64,000 nucleotides of DNA from a bacterium (GCA_022828125.1 JAJEJD010000020.1:434001-498000), one strand, 5' to 3'; numbered from the stretch's first letter, positions 16,291 through 25,851 are shown. Notes: generated by a model from the letters alone, not told the origin. Numbers and translations: made by a program.

Positions 16291-17834
16291 CCACCGTTTT
16301 CCCGGGATTCGCGCTCGGCCATCTCGCGAAGCGCCGTCTTGAGAACTTTTCCGTAGTTGTTCTTGGGCAGGGCCTCGATGAAACGGTACGCCCGGGGACG
16401 CTTGAAGCGCGCGATGTGTTCGAGACACAAGCCGTCGAGGTCTTCCTCGTCCACGCCTACCGCATCCTTGCGCACCACGAAGGCCATCACCTCTTCTCCC
16501 CAGTCCGGGTGAGGCCGCCCGATGACGGAGACCTCCTGAACGCCCTCGTGGCGCAGCAGCACTTCCTCCACCTCGCGGGGATAGATGTTGCTGCCGCCGC
16601 TGATGATGAGGTCCTTGGAGCGATCCTTGAGGGTGAGGAAGCCGTCCTCATCCATCACGCCCACGTCGCCCGTGTGGAGCCACCCGCCCTTGAGCGCGCT
16701 CGCCGTGGCTTCGGGGTTGTTCCAGTAGCCCTTCATGACGACGTCGCCGCGCACGAGCACCTCGCCGGTCTCTCCCGGCGGCAGGGTGTTGTCCTCGGCG
16801 TCCACCACGCGCACTTCGACCACGGTGTGCGGCACCCCGACGGATGCGAGGCGCTCCTCGAAGCGCGGATGATCCGTATCGACGTGCCGTTCTCTGGAGA
16901 CGACCGTGATGGTCATGGGGCTTTCCCCCTGCCCGTAGACCTGAACGAGTTTGTTCCCCAGCGCCTCCATCGCCTTTTTGAGGTCTTCCAGGTACATCGG
17001 ACCGCCGCCGTATGCGATGACCTTCAAATTCGTCGTATCCGCACCCTTGATCGCCTCGCTCTGAATCAGGCGCGTCACCATAGTGGGCGCCGCGAACATG
17101 GCGAGCCCCGGATAGGCCTCGATGAGACGAAAAATCTCCGGGGGCTCGAACCCCCCGCTTTCAGGAACGATGTTGTTGGCGCCCTGATAGACGTGCGGGA
17201 TGGCGTACAGGCCCGAGCCGTGGGACAAGGGGGCGGCGTGCAGGATGCAATCGTTTTCGGTGACCGGATCGACGTCGGCGAAATAGCTCAGGGACATGCT
17301 GTGGAGGTTCTGGTGGGTGAGCATGGCGCCCTTCGGCCTGCCCGTCGTGCCGCTCGTATAGAAGAGCCAGGCCAAATCATCCGGTGCCCGGGGTTCGATG
17401 GGGATGGCCTCCCGGGACTGAATCGCCCGGTATTCGGGGGTATCGGCCTCCATCACGCTTTCGAGAGCCTCGATTTCATCGACGAGCGGCGCAATCGTCC
17501 CCATCAAGTCGGAAGTGGCGAAACAGCAGCGCGCGCCCGCATTTTCGAGGATGAAGGCCATCTCCTTCGGATGGAGTTTGGCGTTGACGGGCAGCGCGCA
17601 GCAGCCTGCATGCCATATGGCGTAGAGGACCTCCAGAAACGCCGGGCAATTCTTCATGGTGATGGCGACGCGATCCCCGGGCTTCATATCCAGATCTTCC
17701 CGCAGGAAACCCGCCATGGAACCCGCCCGGCGGGCGAACTCCTCATACGTGCAGTGAACCGCTTCACCATAAGATATGGCCGGCCGCTCCCCGCAGGCTC
17801 TGGCCGCCCGGCCCAGGAATTCCGCCATGTTCAT
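16287..17834 (-). CDS. AMP-dependent acyl-CoA synthetase/ligase
   Basis: 515 residues. Adenylate-forming motifs: P-loop-like YTSGTTGRPKGAMLTH around residue 167, the A5 region YGQGESPMT, A7/A8 (HTGDVGVMDEDGFLTLKDRSKD) and the C-terminal A10 Lys (PKNNYGKVLK). Activates a carboxylic acid with ATP and CoA; chain length cannot be read. GGAGGG precedes the start. It leads the five-gene operon, so CoA activation of a carboxylate may be linked to amide hydrolysis and hydroxyacid oxidation by the following genes. Divergent from the aminotransferase. Confidence 0.9.
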   Translation of the reverse strand: MNMAEFLGRAARACGERPAISYGEAVHCTYEEFARRAGSMAGFLREDLDMKPGDRVAITMKNCPAFLEVLYAIWHAGCCALPVNAKLHPKEMAFILENAGARCCFATSDLMGTIAPLVDEIEALESVMEADTPEYRAIQSREAIPIEPRAPDDLAWLFYTSGTTGRPKGAMLTHQNLHSMSLSYFADVDPVTENDCILHAAPLSHGSGLYAIPHVYQGANNIVPESGGFEPPEIFRLIEAYPGLAMFAAPTMVTRLIQSEAIKGADTTNLKVIAYGGGPMYLEDLKKAMEALGNKLVQVYGQGESPMTITVVSRERHVDTDHPRFEERLASVGVPHTVVEVRVVDAEDNTLPPGETGEVLVRGDVVMKGYWNNPEATASALKGGWLHTGDVGVMDEDGFLTLKDRSKDLIISGGSNIYPREVEEVLLRHEGVQEVSVIGRPHPDWGEEVMAFVVRKDAVGVDEEDLDGLCLEHIARFKRPRAYRFIEALPKNNYGKVLKTALREMAERESRENGG

Positions 17835-17922
17835 TCGAAACCACCCTCCCGGAAGTCCCCTCCCATGATACGCGCAATCGCGCGGCTCTCGGGCGATTCA
17901 TCGATGGAAGACTTTTCACCTC

Positions 17923-17942
17923 ATGGCTTGATGATAAGCCAT
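17923..17942. promoter_or_regulatory. Perfect 7-base inverted repeat in a divergent intergenic region
   Basis: ATGGCTT and AAGCCAT arms are separated by six bases, midway between the divergently transcribed CoA ligase operon and the class III aminotransferase. Size and position fit a dimeric-repressor operator serving both directions. No regulator gene is adjacent, so this is inference. Confidence 0.35.
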
Positions 17943-18078
17943 ATCCGAATCCATGAATATGCGCTAGTATTAAAGCATACATCAGCGTTACGTGGAGCGC
18001 GGCTCCGGCCAAGAAAACCGTATTTGCGAGAGGAGCGCACCGGGCGTCCCCTCCTCTCATACCCGTGGAGGCATTCCC

Positions 18079-19395
18079 ATGCGAAGCGAAAAAGACCTGC
18101 TCGATTCGGCCAAGAAATACAGCTTCCGCGGGCGGGTGGACAAGTCGGTTTTCTCGGGCCCCGTCTTCGTGCGCGGCGAGGGTTCCACCGTCGAGGACGT
18201 GAACGGCAAGCAATACCTCGATTTCAACTCGGGCCAGATGTGCTCCGCCCTCGGACACAACCACCCCACCGTCACGGACGCCATCAAGAAAAGCTGCGAC
18301 GAGTTGATTCACGCGCACAGCAGCTTCTTCAACGACCAGGAAATCATACTCGCCGAACGCCTGGGCGCGCTGCTGCCGCCCCCGCTCGAGAAAAGCCTCT
18401 TTCTGGGGTCGGGCGCCGACGCCAACGAGGCGGCAGTGACTATAGCCCGCAAATACACGGACGGCTTCGAGGTGGCGAGCCCCCACATCAGCTTCCACGG
18501 CCTCTCCGACACGGCGCGCTCGCTCACCTTCGCGGGCTGGCACAGCGGGCACGGGCCGCTGTCGCCCGGGAGCATGGCCATGGTCGCGCCCTATTGCTAC
18601 CGCTGTCCGCTCGCCCAGAAATTCCCCGATTGCGAGATCGCCTGCCTGGACACGAGCTTCGAACTCATCGACGCGCAAACGACGAGCAAACCGGCCGCCG
18701 TCATCACCGAACCCCTGTTCAGCGCGGGCGGCGTGGTGGAGCCGCCGCCCGGCTGGCTCAAGAAGCTGAAACAAAGCTGCGAGGAGCGCGACATGCTCCT
18801 CATCGTGGACGACGAGCAGACCGGACTCGGCAAGCTGGGCACGATGTTCGGCTTCGAGAAGGACGAGGTGGTGCCCGACGTCGTGACGCTGGCGAAGCAT
18901 TTCGGCGGGGGCGTGAGCATCTCTTCGGTATCGACGAGCGCGGAGGTGGAGGAGAAGATAGCGTCCACCGAGTTCGTCGTCACCCACTCGCACACGAACG
19001 ACCCGCTCGCCTGCTCCGCAGGGGTGGCGAGCTTAGACGTCATTGAGGGAGAAGACGTTCCCGCCAAGGCGAGAAAAATCGGCGCGCACCTGAGAGAGCG
19101 CCTCACCTGGCTGGGCGAACAGTACGAACTGGTAGGCGACATCCGGGGCCGGGGGCTACTGCAGGGGATTGAACTGGTGGAGGACAGGCGCACGAAAACG
19201 CCCGCCACCAGACAGGGAAGCGAGATCAACCGCCGGTGCCTCGAAAACGGACTCATCTTCAGCCAGCGGCGCGGGGGAAGCGTGCTCCGGTTCGTGCCGC
19301 CGGCTACCACGACGGAAGGACAGATGGATCAGGCGATGGACATCCTCACCGACGCGGTAGACAAGGCGAGCGTTCGCGGCGCCGTTTCGGGATGA
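18079..19395 (+). CDS. Class III PLP-dependent aminotransferase (glutamate-1-semialdehyde aminomutase-like)
   Basis: 438 residues from an ATG with GGAGG seven bases upstream; 29 further in-frame codons upstream have no site. PLP-binding features: GSGADANEAAVTIARK (phosphate), DDEQTGLGKLG (Asp for pyridine N) and the Schiff-base Lys in VTLAKHFGGG. Resembles the fold group of GSA aminomutase, omega-transaminases and dialkylglycine decarboxylase. It is not HemL, which is encoded separately at 23.7-25.0 kb and has HemL-specific motifs. Divergent from the CoA-ligase operon, it may supply the transamination step of the same pathway. Confidence 0.82.
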   Translation: MRSEKDLLDSAKKYSFRGRVDKSVFSGPVFVRGEGSTVEDVNGKQYLDFNSGQMCSALGHNHPTVTDAIKKSCDELIHAHSSFFNDQEIILAERLGALLPPPLEKSLFLGSGADANEAAVTIARKYTDGFEVASPHISFHGLSDTARSLTFAGWHSGHGPLSPGSMAMVAPYCYRCPLAQKFPDCEIACLDTSFELIDAQTTSKPAAVITEPLFSAGGVVEPPPGWLKKLKQSCEERDMLLIVDDEQTGLGKLGTMFGFEKDEVVPDVVTLAKHFGGGVSISSVSTSAEVEEKIASTEFVVTHSHTNDPLACSAGVASLDVIEGEDVPAKARKIGAHLRERLTWLGEQYELVGDIRGRGLLQGIELVEDRRTKTPATRQGSEINRRCLENGLIFSQRRGGSVLRFVPPATTTEGQMDQAMDILTDAVDKASVRGAVSG

Positions 19396-19433
19396 CGCTC
19401 GGCGCCGGGTCCCCAACTTTCGAATAGAATGAA

Positions 19434-19925
19434 ATGCTCCACGTCGCTCTCTATCATCCCGCGATTCCGCAGAACACCGGGAACATCGGCCGATTGTGCG
19501 TGGGGATGGATGCGCATCTCCACATCATCGAGCCTGCGAAATTCGATTTTTCGGACAATTCCCTCAAAAGAGCGGGGCTCGATTACTGGCCCGACGTGAA
19601 ACTCACCATCCACGAGAACGAAGCCCGCTTTCTCGACTGGTTGGGCGAGAGAACGCCCTGGCTCATCACGAAGTTCGGCGCGTCGCGCTTCGACCGGGTC
19701 TCATACCGGGACGAAGACGTCCTGCTTCTGGGAAACGAAAACACCGGCCTGCCCGATTCATGGCACGCTCGCTGGCCCGAGCGGCGGATTTACGTGCCCA
19801 TGCCCGGACCGATCCGCTCCTACAACCTCGCCAACACCGCCGCCATCGTCCTCGCGCAGGCGTTCGTTCAACTACATGAAGGGGACATCACAAACCACGG
19901 CGGCGGGCAGGACCCTATTTCCTGA
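19434..19925 (+). CDS. trmL: tRNA (cytidine(34)-2'-O)-methyltransferase TrmL
   Basis: 163 residues, normal for TrmL. SPOUT-knot motifs are clear: HPAIPQNTGNIGRLC at the N-terminus, LLLGNENTGLPDSW in the middle and the knot PMPGPIRSYNLANTAAIV at the C-terminus. Methylates the wobble nucleotide of tRNA-Leu isoacceptors with SAM. The start codon lacks a strong ribosome binding site. Followed by a long repeat-filled gap. Confidence 0.9.
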   Translation: MLHVALYHPAIPQNTGNIGRLCVGMDAHLHIIEPAKFDFSDNSLKRAGLDYWPDVKLTIHENEARFLDWLGERTPWLITKFGASRFDRVSYRDEDVLLLGNENTGLPDSWHARWPERRIYVPMPGPIRSYNLANTAAIVLAQAFVQLHEGDITNHGGGQDPIS

Positions 19926-20068
19926 AATCAGAAATTCTAAGCTAGCGAATGAAAGGGAAATTATATCCATAACTCGACAATGAACTCTGGATTCTGGATG
20001 CGAAAGTGAATGATGCACTCACTTCCCTTGAGTGGGTCGGTCTTCCCGAGGGGAAAGCCCGACTCTCA

Positions 20069-20740
20069 AGGGGTTGTTGAAAAAACCTTTGTCGAAGGAG
20101 CAACCCCCCCTACCCCCCTTGACAGGCTTGTTGAAAAAGCCCGAGGAGAGAGGAATCACTCCCCCCTTGAGGGGGAGTCGATGAGCTAAGGGCGTAAGCC
20201 CGCAAGCGAATCGGTGGGGGGACATGCCACAGAGCAAACCTCCCCCCACCGCATCAGCCTTCGCACAAACCGCTCGGCTTCTGCGACTCCCCCTCAAGGG
20301 GGGAGTTGATTTGATATTCTCGTCAGTGAAAAGCGATCTTCGTAGGGGCCGCATACCGGCTTTTTCAACAACCCCCTGAAGGGGGGAGTAGTTGGTTGGC
20401 GCTTTACAAGGGGGGAGTAAGGTTTCATCCCTCCATGGTCGGCTCTATATGTGGAATCACGATATCAGGACTTTTTCAACAGCCCCTTGTCAGGGGGCAA
20501 GAAAGAGCAAAACCCTCCACCATGGCGGCGGGGAGGCAGCGCCTTTTTTTACCCCCCTGACAAGAGGGGTAGGGGGGGGTTGCTTTCAAAGAGGGAGGTC
20601 GGGGGTTCGCGCGAAAGCGGCCTTCCACCTAAAGGCAATGTCCCCCGACGAGGGGTTTTTCGACAACCCCCTCAAGGAGGAGTGGTTGGTTGGCGTTCTG
20701 CAAGAGGTAGAGTTGTCACCCCCCCTGCTTGGCTCTAAAC
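20069..20740. repeat. Foldback (MITE-like) intergenic repeat cluster
   Basis: This 0.8 kb gap after trmL has no credible gene. It is packed with G- and C-run repeats. One element (20127-20371) has outer inverted arms TTGTTGAAAAAGCC / GGCTTTTTCAACAA, inside them a perfect 23-base inverted pair (20159-20181 with 20283-20305, ACTCCCCCCTTG... ) and an innermost pair CGGTGGGGGGA / TCCCCCCACCG. Further copies of the GTTGAAAAA or TTTTTCAAC end sequence occur at about 20074, 20470 and 20655, and a roughly 90-base segment from 20370 is repeated, diverged, at 20663. The same family recurs at 60.4-60.7 kb. No transposase or target duplication is seen. The first ~140 bases after trmL hold nothing recognisable. 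Confidence 0.75.
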
Positions 20741-20746
20741 GCCGAA

Positions 20747-21904
20747 TCACGCACTCATGTCCACCCAACCGCCCTGCTGCGCGCTTTGGAGACATGCCTC
20801 GGCGAGTCGCACGTCACGGATGCCGGCGGAGAGATCGGCGTAGAAAGGCTCATCCGTTGCGACATGGCGGATGAAGCGCTCCCAGCCGTAGCGGTAGGGG
20901 TTCCTGTAGGGTTCCGCCTCGGGCTCCTCCTCCCAGTTCTCGCGGTAATCCACCGAGACGTCCATCGTGTCCGCGTCACGGCCCATGAGAAAACCGCGAA
21001 CCAAAGGGGTATCGCCCGCCGCCTGCTTCCAGCAGCGTCTGAGACCCGCCACCGCGGAGCCGCCGGTTCCATCCACCTGGAAGGTCACCAGGTCCTCGCG
21101 CCGCACCCGCGTGGACCAGGAGCTAAGAATCGCGCCGCGCGCGCCGCTTTCGAGTTCCAGAAGCGTATGCGCGTTGTCCTCGACATCGACATCGAAGCGC
21201 TCCCCCGCCTCGTCGGCGCGCTCGGTCTGTCCTGTCCAGGAGAGCGCCGCCACGCGCGCAATCGGTCCCAGAACTCCCTCGACGATGTATCGCCAGTGCG
21301 GGTGCATGTCCGAGATGAGGCCCCCGCCGCCCGCCTTCCGGTAGTTCCAGCTCGGGCGCTGGCATTCGGCCTCGACCCCGTCGAACACCCACCAGCCGAA
21401 GTTGATCTGAAAACCGATGACGCGGCCCAGAAAACCGCTCTCCACCACCCGGCGGAGTTTCAAAAACCCCGGCAGGAAGAGCTTGTCCTCCACCGCGCCG
21501 TGCTTGAGACCCCCGGCCTGCGCGGCGCGCAGAAGAGCCGTCCCCTCCTGAACGCTGGGCGCGACGGGTTTTTCGGTATAGACGTGCTTCCCGGCGGCGA
21601 TGGCGCGCTCTAATACGCCCACCCGCAAGTGCGTGGCCGCTGCGTCGAAGAATACGGGATACGCCGCGTTTCCGAGGGTCGCATCCAGGTCCGTCGTCCA
21701 GTCGAGGCCGCCGTGTTCCGCCGCCAGTTTCGCGAGGCGCTCTCCGCTCCTGCCGACGAGCAGGGGCTTCGGCAGGATTTTCTCGCCGCCCAGGTCGAGG
21801 CCGCCCTCGGCGATGATGGGAACGAGCGAGTTTCTCAGATGCTGGAAGGAGCAGATGCCACCCGTCGCCCCGTGCAGAATGATCCCCAACTCCCGCGTCG
21901 CCAT
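20747..21904 (-). CDS. Gfo/Idh/MocA-family NAD(P)-dependent oxidoreductase
   Basis: 385 residues. N-terminal nucleotide-binding fold (GIILHGATGG), the family E-K-P motif in HVYTEKPVAPS, and the C-terminal alpha/beta domain with a probable substrate His in LISDMHPHWRY. Family members oxidise or isomerise sugars, inositols and related compounds. It is 40 bases downstream of another family member and co-directional, so the two are probably one operon. The GILHGATGG glycine motif is a little unusual (HGATGG instead of GxGxxG). Confidence 0.83.
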   Translation of the reverse strand: MATRELGIILHGATGGICSFQHLRNSLVPIIAEGGLDLGGEKILPKPLLVGRSGERLAKLAAEHGGLDWTTDLDATLGNAAYPVFFDAAATHLRVGVLERAIAAGKHVYTEKPVAPSVQEGTALLRAAQAGGLKHGAVEDKLFLPGFLKLRRVVESGFLGRVIGFQINFGWWVFDGVEAECQRPSWNYRKAGGGGLISDMHPHWRYIVEGVLGPIARVAALSWTGQTERADEAGERFDVDVEDNAHTLLELESGARGAILSSWSTRVRREDLVTFQVDGTGGSAVAGLRRCWKQAAGDTPLVRGFLMGRDADTMDVSVDYRENWEEEPEAEPYRNPYRYGWERFIRHVATDEPFYADLSAGIRDVRLAEACLQSAQQGGWVDMSA

Positions 21905-21944
21905 ATGTTCGCTCAGCCCTACTGATTGAATTTCCAGGAATGCC

Positions 21945-23075
21945 TTACGCTTCCAGACCCGCCATCAATTCCGCGGGATCGATGGGCAGCTTCAACTCCT
22001 CGCCGCGCTTGGCCGAGAGGTCCATCGCCATGGTCAACACGAGGTTGCGGTGCCCCTCGGCGGCGGTCGCATGGGGGGTGCGCTTGCCCGAATAAATGCG
22101 CTGGAACCAGGAGTTCGTCTCCTCGCGCATGGGACCCCAGAGTTCCCCGTCATACATGTCGCCCGGGGGGAAGCTGGTGAGGAATTCGACGTTTCGCCGC
22201 GCTTCCAGCTCGAGATCCTCCGGATTGTAGGCGGGACCCTGCGAGAATTCAGACGCCATCACCACGTCGCGGTGCGTGTCCTCGATGTCCACCACGCCCT
22301 TCGTGCCCACGATGCCGATTTCGAGCCCGTACACCGCGCCGGGCCACTCCTTGGGCAGCGCCCAGCAGATGTTCATGCTCCAGATGGCGCCGCTATCCAT
22401 CGTGAACACGCCGAAGGTGGCGTCCTTGGTGCCGAGATCGCTTAATATCCCCTCCGTCGAGCGCGCATAGAGGGAGACCGGCTTGGCGTCGCCCATCAGC
22501 CACAGGCACATGTCGAGGCTGTGGGTGCCGGAGACGACCATGGGCGTCAGGAACCGGCGGTCCTGGGAGAGGCGGACCTCTCCGGTCGGCGCCATGCGGT
22601 TCATGAAGGCGCGCGTGACCGCCGCCGTGACGTCGCCTATCTGGCCGTTATCGACGCGGTCCTTGACGGCGAGAAAACGCCTGCGAAAACGCTGGGTGTA
22701 GCCCACGACGGCGTCCACGCCGGCCGATTCTATCGCCGCGAGCACCGAGGCCGATTCGCGCGCGTCCGTGGCGAGCGGTTTTTCGATCAGCATGGAAAGG
22801 CCGCGCTCCGCCGCGGCGAGCGTGGGCTCGACGTGCGCCCAGGTCGAGGTGGCGATGATCGCCGCATCCACCTCGGGACGGGCGAGGAGTTCGTGAAAAT
22901 CGGCCGTGAAGAAATCGGCCCCGATGTCTGTTTTAAGTCTTTGCCCCACCTTCTCGTTCATGTCGGAGAGGCCGATCCAGCCGATTCCGGGGAAATCCCT
23001 GGCCAGCGCGCCCCGCATGCGCCCCACGACCCCGCAGCCGACGATGGCCAGACCTAGTTCTTTTTTATCCGCCAT
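21945..23075 (-). CDS. Gfo/Idh/MocA-family NAD(P)-dependent oxidoreductase
   Basis: 376 residues from an ATG with AAGGA seven bases upstream; an in-frame GTG five codons earlier would overlap that site. Rossmann motif AIVGCGVVGRMRGA, E-K-P in SMLIEKPLATDA and a substrate-domain stretch ending SGTHSLDMCLWLMG are typical. Likely a sugar or polyol dehydrogenase. First gene of the pair with the 20.7 kb gene. The terminator of the tRNA-fMet unit lies between it and the tRNA, so it needs its own promoter, which I could not pick out. Confidence 0.86.
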   Translation of the reverse strand: MADKKELGLAIVGCGVVGRMRGALARDFPGIGWIGLSDMNEKVGQRLKTDIGADFFTADFHELLARPEVDAAIIATSTWAHVEPTLAAAERGLSMLIEKPLATDARESASVLAAIESAGVDAVVGYTQRFRRRFLAVKDRVDNGQIGDVTAAVTRAFMNRMAPTGEVRLSQDRRFLTPMVVSGTHSLDMCLWLMGDAKPVSLYARSTEGILSDLGTKDATFGVFTMDSGAIWSMNICWALPKEWPGAVYGLEIGIVGTKGVVDIEDTHRDVVMASEFSQGPAYNPEDLELEARRNVEFLTSFPPGDMYDGELWGPMREETNSWFQRIYSGKRTPHATAAEGHRNLVLTMAMDLSAKRGEELKLPIDPAELMAGLEA

Positions 23076-23136
23076 TCCCGTTCCTTTCACTTGTATGAGT
23101 ATCGTCTCTATGACTTCGTGTATGTAGCCGGCAAGT

Positions 23137-23160
23137 AAAAAGCCGCGGAGACCCCGCGGC
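23137..23160 (-). terminator. Rho-independent terminator of the tRNA-fMet unit
   Basis: Reading on the minus strand, a perfect 7-base-pair stem (GCCGCGG / CCGCGGC) with a five-base loop is followed by TTTTT. It starts 12 bases after the tRNA 3' end. Confidence 0.85.
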
Positions 23161-23171
23161 CGTTATTCGCT

Positions 23172-23248
<77 letters not shown>

Positions 23249-23259
23249 TCAATATGTGT

Positions 23260-23288
23260 TATCTACTCCCGCGTGGGCGTTCTGTCAA
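23260..23288 (-). promoter_or_regulatory. Sigma-70-type promoter for tRNA-fMet
   Basis: On the minus strand, TTGACA, a 17-base spacer and TAGATA lie just upstream of the tRNA; the -10 box ends 11 bases before the mature 5' end, leaving a leader of a few bases. Confidence 0.85.
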
Positions 23289-23354
23289 GGAGAGAGAGGT
23301 TTTTTGAGAATTACCAGGAGGCTCCCTCGGGATCGAGGAACCGAAAATCATAAT

Positions 23355-23678
23355 TCATTTTTTCGCGGGGATGAACTCGTAGACGATTTCGCCTTTCTTC
23401 ACGAGGCCTAAGTCTTCACGCGCGATTTTCTCGATAGCGCGCTCATCGGAGCGCAACGAGCGAATCTCCGCGCGCAACTCCTTGTTCTTCGCCTCGATTT
23501 CCGCGTTCTCTTTTTGGAGTTCGGACACGCGCTCCTTGTTCACGATGACGGCGAGATACCCGTCCCGGCCCAGCAAGGCAGTGCCGAGCAGCAAGACGAT
23601 GACGCCCGCGCACATCCAGAAGAAGAGTCTGGCTTTCGGGGATTGGCCCTTGGTGGATGATCGTCCTGCTTTTCGCAT
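23355..23678 (-). CDS. ftsB: Septum formation initiator FtsB/DivIC family protein
   Basis: 107 residues: a short basic cytoplasmic N-terminus, one membrane segment (about residues 18-37, FFWMCAGVIVLLLGTALLG), a coiled coil (about 46-82, ELQKENAEIEAKNKELRAEI) and the C-terminal EKIAREDLGLVKKGE motif shared by FtsB and DivIC. It joins FtsL and FtsQ at the division septum. It is last in the long biosynthetic gene string, 35 bases after hemL. Confidence 0.87.
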   Translation of the reverse strand: MRKAGRSSTKGQSPKARLFFWMCAGVIVLLLGTALLGRDGYLAVIVNKERVSELQKENAEIEAKNKELRAEIRSLRSDERAIEKIAREDLGLVKKGEIVYEFIPAKK

Positions 23679-23713
23679 CGCGCTCAGACTCCGAGGCGCG
23701 CAAGCCTCATCGG

Positions 23714-24997
23714 CTACAACTCGGCGAACGCCTCTCGCGCGGCGGCCAGCGTGGCCTCCACGCTCTCATCCGTATGGGCGGAAGACATGAACCCCACTTC
23801 GAACTGACTCGGGGCGAATGCCACGCCCCGTTTTAGCATAGAATGAAAGAATTTGGCATACTGGTTTGTATCCGAGCGCATGGCGTCGGAGAAATTGCGA
23901 ACCGGGCCCGCCTGGAAAAACGCGCCGAACATCGACCCGCAACGCGCGCCGGTGAGCGGGACGCCCGCCGCCCGCGCCGCGTCGGCCATGCCGTCTGAAA
24001 GGGCTTCGACCTTTCCATCGAGGGCTTCGGGCAGCCCAAGCTCCTCGATGATCTTGAGCGTCTCGATTCCCGCCGTCATGGCGAGAGGGTTGCCGGAAAG
24101 CGTGCCCGCCTGATAGACGGAACCCAATGGGGCGACACATTTCATCACGTCGCGCCTTCCGCCGTAAGCGCCCACGGGCATGCCGCCGCCGATCACCTTC
24201 CCGAGGGTCGTCAGATCGGGCGTGATACCGAACAGGGCCTGGGCGCCTCCTCTGGCCACCCGAAACCCCGTCATCACCTCATCGAAAATGAGCAATGCGC
24301 CCGCCTTTTCGGTTTCCTCCCGCAAGACCTCCAAGAACCCGGCCTCGGGCGGAATCAGCCCCATGTTGCCCGCGACAGGTTCGAGGATGAGTGCGGCCAC
24401 GTCCACGCCGCGCCCCGCGAAGAAATCCCGGACCGCCTCGACGTCGTTGAAGGGGAGCGTGGCCGTGTTTCGTGCGTAATCCCCCGGAACGCCCCCGCTG
24501 TCCGGCACGCCCAGGGTGGCGCCGCCGCTGCCCGCCTTGACGAGCAGCCCGTCGGCGTGGCCGTGGTAACAGCCCTCGAACTTGACGATCACGTCCCGGC
24601 CCGTGAAGCCCCGCGCCAAGCGGATGGCCGACATCGTCGCCTCGGTACCCGAATTCACGAATCGCAGCAACTCCATGGAGGGGTATGCCGCGTTCACCAG
24701 TTCCGCCAGTTCGGTCTCGAGTGCCGTGGGCGCGCCGAAACTCGTGCCGCGAGCCGCCGCCTCCTGAATGGCGCGCACCACGCGGGGGTGGGCGTGGCCC
24801 AGAATCAACGGCCCCCAGGAGAGCACGTAGTCGATGTATTCGTTGCCGTCGGCGTCCCGGATCCGGTCGCCCTCCCCTTTTTCGACGAAAAAGGGCGTGC
24901 CGCCGACGCCCCGGAACGCGCGGACGGGCGAATCCACGCCGCCGGGGATGCGGTTTTGCGCAAGCGCGAAAAATTCCTCGGATTTGGGCCGGTTCAC
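23714..24997 (-). CDS. hemL: Glutamate-1-semialdehyde 2,1-aminomutase
   Basis: 427 residues, full length. HemL signatures: N-terminal [15 protein letters not shown], substrate-loop [11 protein letters not shown]-Asp region [14 protein letters not shown] and catalytic Lys in [18 protein letters not shown]. Converts glutamate-1-semialdehyde to 5-aminolevulinate in the C5 haem/cobalamin pathway. Starts with GTG that overlaps the mtnP stop (GTGA), indicating coupling. Its presence shows the organism uses the C5 route. Confidence 0.96.
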   Translation of the reverse strand: MNRPKSEEFFALAQNRIPGGVDSPVRAFRGVGGTPFFVEKGEGDRIRDADGNEYIDYVLSWGPLILGHAHPRVVRAIQEAAARGTSFGAPTALETELAELVNAAYPSMELLRFVNSGTEATMSAIRLARGFTGRDVIVKFEGCYHGHADGLLVKAGSGGATLGVPDSGGVPGDYARNTATLPFNDVEAVRDFFAGRGVDVAALILEPVAGNMGLIPPEAGFLEVLREETEKAGALLIFDEVMTGFRVARGGAQALFGITPDLTTLGKVIGGGMPVGAYGGRRDVMKCVAPLGSVYQAGTLSGNPLAMTAGIETLKIIEELGLPEALDGKVEALSDGMADAARAAGVPLTGARCGSMFGAFFQAGPVRNFSDAMRSDTNQYAKFFHSMLKRGVAFAPSQFEVGFMSSAHTDESVEATLAAAREAFAEL

Positions 24998-25851
24998 GTT
25001 ATGTATTTTCCAATCAAATGACGCAGGCGTTCTTTCGTCTCGCTCGGCATCCGGGCCGGGTCGGTCATGAGAGCCGTCGCCAAAGAGCCTGCGAAGGGGC
25101 TGTCACCATCGATCTCGGGCGCCGCTTCCTTGATGATCTCCTGAGCGAGGGCCGCGTTGCTCATCACCTGGGCGATCACGGCTTCCACGCTCACCGCCTC
25201 TTCCTCCTCGTGCCAGCAGTCATAATCGGTCGCCAGCGCGATGGTGGCGTAGCTCATCTCCGCCTCGCGCGCGAGCTTGGCCTCGGGCATGTTCGTCATC
25301 CCGATAATCGAAGCGCCCCAGGCGCGGTAGCGAAAACTCTCCGCCCGGCTGCTGAACTGGGGACCTTCCATGCACACATACGTGCCGCCAGCGTGCGCCG
25401 TCGCGCCCGCGCGGAGGGCCGCTCCCATCAGTATCTCGCCCAAAACCCCGCAAACCGGGTCCGCCATCGAAACGTGGGCCACGACGCCGTCGCCGAAAAA
25501 CGTGGCGATGCGCGTCTTGGTGAGGTCGATGAACTGGTCGGGAATCACGATGTCGCCCGGATGGATGTTTTCTTTCAGGCTTCCCACCGCGCTGACGGAT
25601 ATGAGCCACTCCACGCCCAGTTGCTTGAATCCGTGGATGTTGGCGCGGAAGGGAATCTCATGCGGCAGATATACGTGTCCGCGCCCATGCCGGGGCAGGA
25701 ACGCGACCCGCTTGCCGGAGAGCGTCCCCAGAACGTAGGGGGCCGAGGGTGCGCCGTAGGGCGTGTCGAGCGCGCGTTCTTCCACATCGCCCAATTCCGC
25801 CATCTCGTAGAGGCCGCTGCCGCCGATGACTCCGATATTCGCATCAGACAC
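24994..25851 (-). CDS. mtnP: S-methyl-5'-thioadenosine phosphorylase
   Basis: 285 residues. Nucleoside phosphorylase family 2 motifs: [45 protein letters not shown] and [16 protein letters not shown], the last typical of MtnP. Cleaves methylthioadenosine with phosphate in methionine salvage and polyamine metabolism. The start is GTG with GAGG upstream. It lies between asd and hemL, overlapping hemL by four bases. Confidence 0.93.
   Translation of the reverse strand: MSDANIGVIGGSGLYEMAELGDVEERALDTPYGAPSAPYVLGTLSGKRVAFLPRHGRGHVYLPHEIPFRANIHGFKQLGVEWLISVSAVGSLKENIHPGDIVIPDQFIDLTKTRIATFFGDGVVAHVSMADPVCGVLGEILMGAALRAGATAHAGGTYVCMEGPQFSSRAESFRYRAWGASIIGMTNMPEAKLAREAEMSYATIALATDYDCWHEEEEAVSVEAVIAQVMSNAALAQEIIKEAAPEIDGDSPFAGSLATALMTDPARMPSETKERLRHLIGKYIT

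Noticed and set aside
16242-19046. A very long plus-strand open frame (over 900 codons) antisense to the CoA ligase and running into the aminotransferase
   Set aside because: High GC makes antisense frames stay open; its residues are Arg/Gly/Ala/His-rich with no motif, while the opposite strand encodes complete conserved enzymes.
18079-19395. Second hemL
   Set aside because: Lacks the HemL N-terminal block and aligns only by general class III aminotransferase motifs; a full hemL is present at 23.7-25.0 kb.
20069-20740. CRISPR array
   Set aside because: Repeats are palindromic C/G runs of unequal spacing and not identical; no cas genes.
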